Shown piece by piece: positions 6,304 through 7,832 of a stretch of DNA of 7,832 bases. This DNA comes from Actinomycetota bacterium (GTDB lineage Bacteria > Actinomycetota > Thermoleophilia > Solirubrobacterales > Solirubrobacteraceae). Each line of letters starts with the position of its first letter. The stretch's first letter is position 1. The notes below the pieces were generated by a model. It saw only the letters and a program-made list of their open reading frames with translations. It was not told the DNA's origin and made no database searches. Position numbers and translations under genes: made by a program. The DNA lies in assembly GCA_005888335.1 (NCBI GenBank), contig VAWY01000080.1, positions 1-7,832 of the forward strand, read 5' to 3'.

Positions 6304-6345
6304 CCGGGGTCAGGCCGTGCATTAACGTGCAAGGCCTGACCCCGG
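6304..6345. repeat. 42-base imperfect palindrome, REP/MITE-like hairpin
   Basis: The left arm CCGGGGTCAGGCC (6304-6316) is the exact reverse complement of GGCCTGACCCCGG (6333-6345). After one mismatch (G6317/A6332) a further 4-base TGCA/TGCA pairing continues inward, leaving a TTAACG tip. The arms therefore pair 17 of 18 positions. No T-run follows, so it is not a classic rho-independent terminator, although it may still slow or stop transcription after the secreted-protein gene. Stable GC-rich palindromes of the GGGGTCAG...CTGACCCC kind resemble REP elements moved by RAYT/Y1 transposases; that identity is inferred. No second copy is present in the window, so repetitiveness cannot be shown here. 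The right arm lies in the DUF72 reading frame. Confidence 0.7.
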
Positions 6346-7277
6346 TTCGCATCGGCACGTGCTCCTGGGCGGACGAAGCACTCTCGAAGTACTTCTATCC
6401 GCCGAAGCTCCCCGCGAAGGAACGGCTCGCCTACTACGCCGAGCACTTCGACACGGTGGAGGTCGACTCGACGTACTACCGGCTGCCCGACGAGTCGATG
6501 GTGCAGGGCTGGGCCGACCGCACACCCGACGGCTTCACGATGCACGTCAAGGCATTCGGGCTGATGACCCGCCATCCCGTGAAGGTCGAAGTCCTGCCGG
6601 AGGACCTGCGGGACGCGATGCCGGTGGACGAGCGCGGGCGCGTCGACCGGCCTCCCCGCGAGCTCCGCGGCGAGGTGTTCCGCCGGTTCCTGGCGGCGCT
6701 CGAGCCGTTGCGCTCGTCCGGAAAGCTCGGCGGCATCCTCTTCCAGTTCCCGTCCTACGTCGTCTACAAGGACCGCTCGCTCGAGTACCTGGAATGGGCG
6801 CGCGAGCAGCTGAACGGCGACGAGCTGCTCGTCGAGTTCCGGCATCGCTCGTGGCTCGACGAGGAGAACCGTGCCGAGACACTGTCGTTCCTCGAGAGCA
6901 TCGGGGCGACCTACGTCACCGTCGACGCGCCGAAGTCCGAGACGGCGAAGAACCTGATCCCGACCGTGCCCGCCCTGACCTCCGAAACCGCGTACGTCCG
7001 TTTCCACGGCCGCAACCTCGGCACGTGGAACAAACGGGGCGGCTCGGCGGCAGAACGGTTCGACTACCTCTACTCGGACGAGGAGCTCGAAGAGTGGTCG
7101 CCGACGTTGAAGGAGCTCGCCGGACAGTCGAAGCGTGCGTTCGCGTTCTTCAACAACAACTCGAGCGCGGAGGACCCGGAAAACCCGCTCGGCCGCATCT
7201 CGCAGGCCGCGGCGAATGCGCGCCAGCTGCGGCGGCTGCTCGACATGAACAACATTCCGGCTACGGGCGGCGAATAG
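6327..7277 (+). CDS. DUF72 (YecE-like) TIM-barrel protein
   Basis: This is a cytosolic protein of the DUF72/YecE family, whose biochemical function is not established. The 316 residues are near full length for the family. Recognisable blocks are RIGTCSW (8-14), FDTVEVDSTYYRLP (41-54), FTMHVKAFGLMTRH (70-83), GGILFQFP (135-142), LLVEFRHRSW (167-176), YVTVDAP (196-202), AYVRFHGRN (222-230), YLYSDEEL (247-254) and FAFFNNNSS (272-280), which corresponds to the usual YFNNH region. The first confident family residue is Val7 or Arg8. The only standard start between the upstream TAG and that point is GTG at 6327, which lies inside the palindrome and has no good Shine-Dalgarno sequence. The family normally begins just before the RIG motif, so the original start may have been lost. 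It is followed after 9 bases by the amidotransferase gene. Confidence 0.92.
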   Translation: MQGLTPVRIGTCSWADEALSKYFYPPKLPAKERLAYYAEHFDTVEVDSTYYRLPDESMVQGWADRTPDGFTMHVKAFGLMTRHPVKVEVLPEDLRDAMPVDERGRVDRPPRELRGEVFRRFLAALEPLRSSGKLGGILFQFPSYVVYKDRSLEYLEWAREQLNGDELLVEFRHRSWLDEENRAETLSFLESIGATYVTVDAPKSETAKNLIPTVPALTSETAYVRFHGRNLGTWNKRGGSAAERFDYLYSDEELEEWSPTLKELAGQSKRAFAFFNNNSSAEDPENPLGRISQAAANARQLRRLLDMNNIPATGGE

Positions 7278-7286
7278 AGTCACGGC

Positions 7287-7832
7287 ATGCACGTCCTGTC
7301 GGTGATCCACGGCAACGAAGCGCGAACGGAGCTCTTCGCGCCGGTCGTCCAGGATGCGGGTCACTCACTCGACGAATGGAGCTTCGTGTGGGGCACGCCG
7401 CCGCCGCGGCCGCTCGATTCGTACGACGCCGTGCTCGTCTTCGGGGGCGCGATGCACGCCGACCAGGACGTCCACCACCCGTGGCTCACGGAAGAGACGA
7501 TGTGGCTGCAGCAGTTGCTCGACCGGCACACGCCCGTGCTCGGCGTGTGTCTCGGCGTCCAGCTGCTCGCGCGGGCGGCGGGCTCGTGGGTGGGGCGGCT
7601 GCCGGACGGCCCGGAGATCGGCTGGTACGACGTCGAGCTGACGGAGGCCGGCTCGGCGGATCCCGTCCTCGGTGCGCTGCCGCGCTCGTTCGAGGCGTTG
7701 CAGTGGCACCACTACACGTATGGATTGCCGGCCGGCGCGGTCGAGCTCGCGCGCAGCAAGGCATGCACGCAGGCGTTCCGGCTCGGCGACGCCTGCTGGG
7801 GCGTGCAGTTCCATCCCGAGGTCACCCGGACG
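7287..7832 (+). CDS. Class I glutamine amidotransferase (GMP-synthase-like GATase1), 3' end cut by window edge
   Basis: This is a stand-alone glutamine amidotransferase domain, which hydrolyses glutamine and passes ammonia to an acceptor; the acceptor here is unknown. The frame is open from ATG 7287 to the window end, 182 residues, of about 230-245 usual for this group. The nucleophile Cys88 lies in GVCLGVQLLA (86-95), and His176 and Glu178 of the triad lie in WGVQFHPEVT (171-180). The early segment YDAVLVFGGAMHADQD (46-61) is the oxyanion-side strand and loop, and ALQWHHYTYGLP (137-148) is the typical W-H-x-D-like block, with Tyr where Asp is common. The start MHVLSVIHG is 9 bases after the DUF72 stop and has only a weak purine-rich leader (AATAGAG). 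Related proteins include GuaA-type domains and gamma-glutamyl hydrolase-like enzymes; the subfamily cannot be fixed without the C-terminus. Confidence 0.92.
   Translation, partial: MHVLSVIHGNEARTELFAPVVQDAGHSLDEWSFVWGTPPPRPLDSYDAVLVFGGAMHADQDVHHPWLTEETMWLQQLLDRHTPVLGVCLGVQLLARAAGSWVGRLPDGPEIGWYDVELTEAGSADPVLGALPRSFEALQWHHYTYGLPAGAVELARSKACTQAFRLGDACWGVQFHPEVTRT

Noticed and set aside
5580..6326. Upstream extension of the DUF72 frame through the secreted-protein gene, which would suggest a fusion
   Set aside because: The extension is the +1 frame of the secreted-protein gene with shadow composition; family similarity begins only at about 6346, after the palindrome.
6304..6355. Classic rho-independent terminator
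   Set aside because: The stem is strong but is followed by TTCGCATCGG with no T-run, and its right arm lies in a coding frame, so a REP-like palindrome is the better description.
6177..7364. Long open frame (395 codons) on the minus strand opposite DUF72
   Set aside because: It shows antisense shadow composition with no recognisable motifs, while the plus strand carries all DUF72 blocks.
1..7832. CRISPR array, tRNA/rRNA genes, transposase or toxin-antitoxin genes
   Set aside because: I saw no spaced direct repeats, no cloverleaf-like segment and no transposase or toxin motifs; the window is fully occupied by the listed genes.

Overview
The window is a gene-dense stretch of high-G+C bacterial chromosome, roughly two-thirds G+C by eye, with a strong third-position G/C preference. 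A murI-rph-rdgB order, frequent GTG/TTG starts, few-base gene overlaps and secreted alanine-rich proteins point to an actinobacterial genome. The class Thermoleophilia (Gaiellales-like soil or freshwater lineages) is my best guess, but that is an impression of protein style and not a measured placement. I see no RNA genes, CRISPR array, insertion sequence or prophage, and no gene-free stretch longer than 40 bases.

Left half, minus strand (1-2575, read right to left): a tightly packed housekeeping operon. Glutamate racemase (murI) overlaps RNase PH (rph) by 4 bases. A MgtC/SapB-family membrane protein overlaps the end of rph, and the nucleotide-pool sanitising pyrophosphatase (rdgB) overlaps the end of mgtC and runs off the left edge. 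The genes cover peptidoglycan precursor supply, RNA 3'-end processing and removal of damaged dNTPs, with a membrane protein inserted between rph and rdgB.

Centre: a 38-base divergent intergenic region (2576-2613) must hold the start signals for both directions. It is so short that leaderless or near-leaderless transcripts are likely.

Right of centre, plus strand (2614-6294): three genes for exported proteins form an apparent operon. They are a CocE/X-Pro-type alpha/beta hydrolase with a signal peptide, a branched-chain-amino-acid-type ABC substrate-binding protein with no permease genes beside it, and a secreted two-domain protein of unknown function. The binding protein appears to begin at a rare CTG codon overlapping the hydrolase stop codon. 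An extracytoplasmic job, releasing small molecules and capturing them, is a reasonable inference but unproven.

Right end, plus strand (6304-7832): a striking 42-base near-perfect palindrome, REP/MITE-like, lies between the secreted-protein gene and a DUF72 (YecE-like) gene. Its right arm reads straight into the DUF72 reading frame and appears to supply that gene's only plausible start codon. A class I glutamine amidotransferase gene follows 9 bases later and is cut by the right edge. The most unusual items are the palindrome/start-codon overlap, the CTG start and the secreted operon. I do not see clear evidence of a wholly new defence or mobile system.
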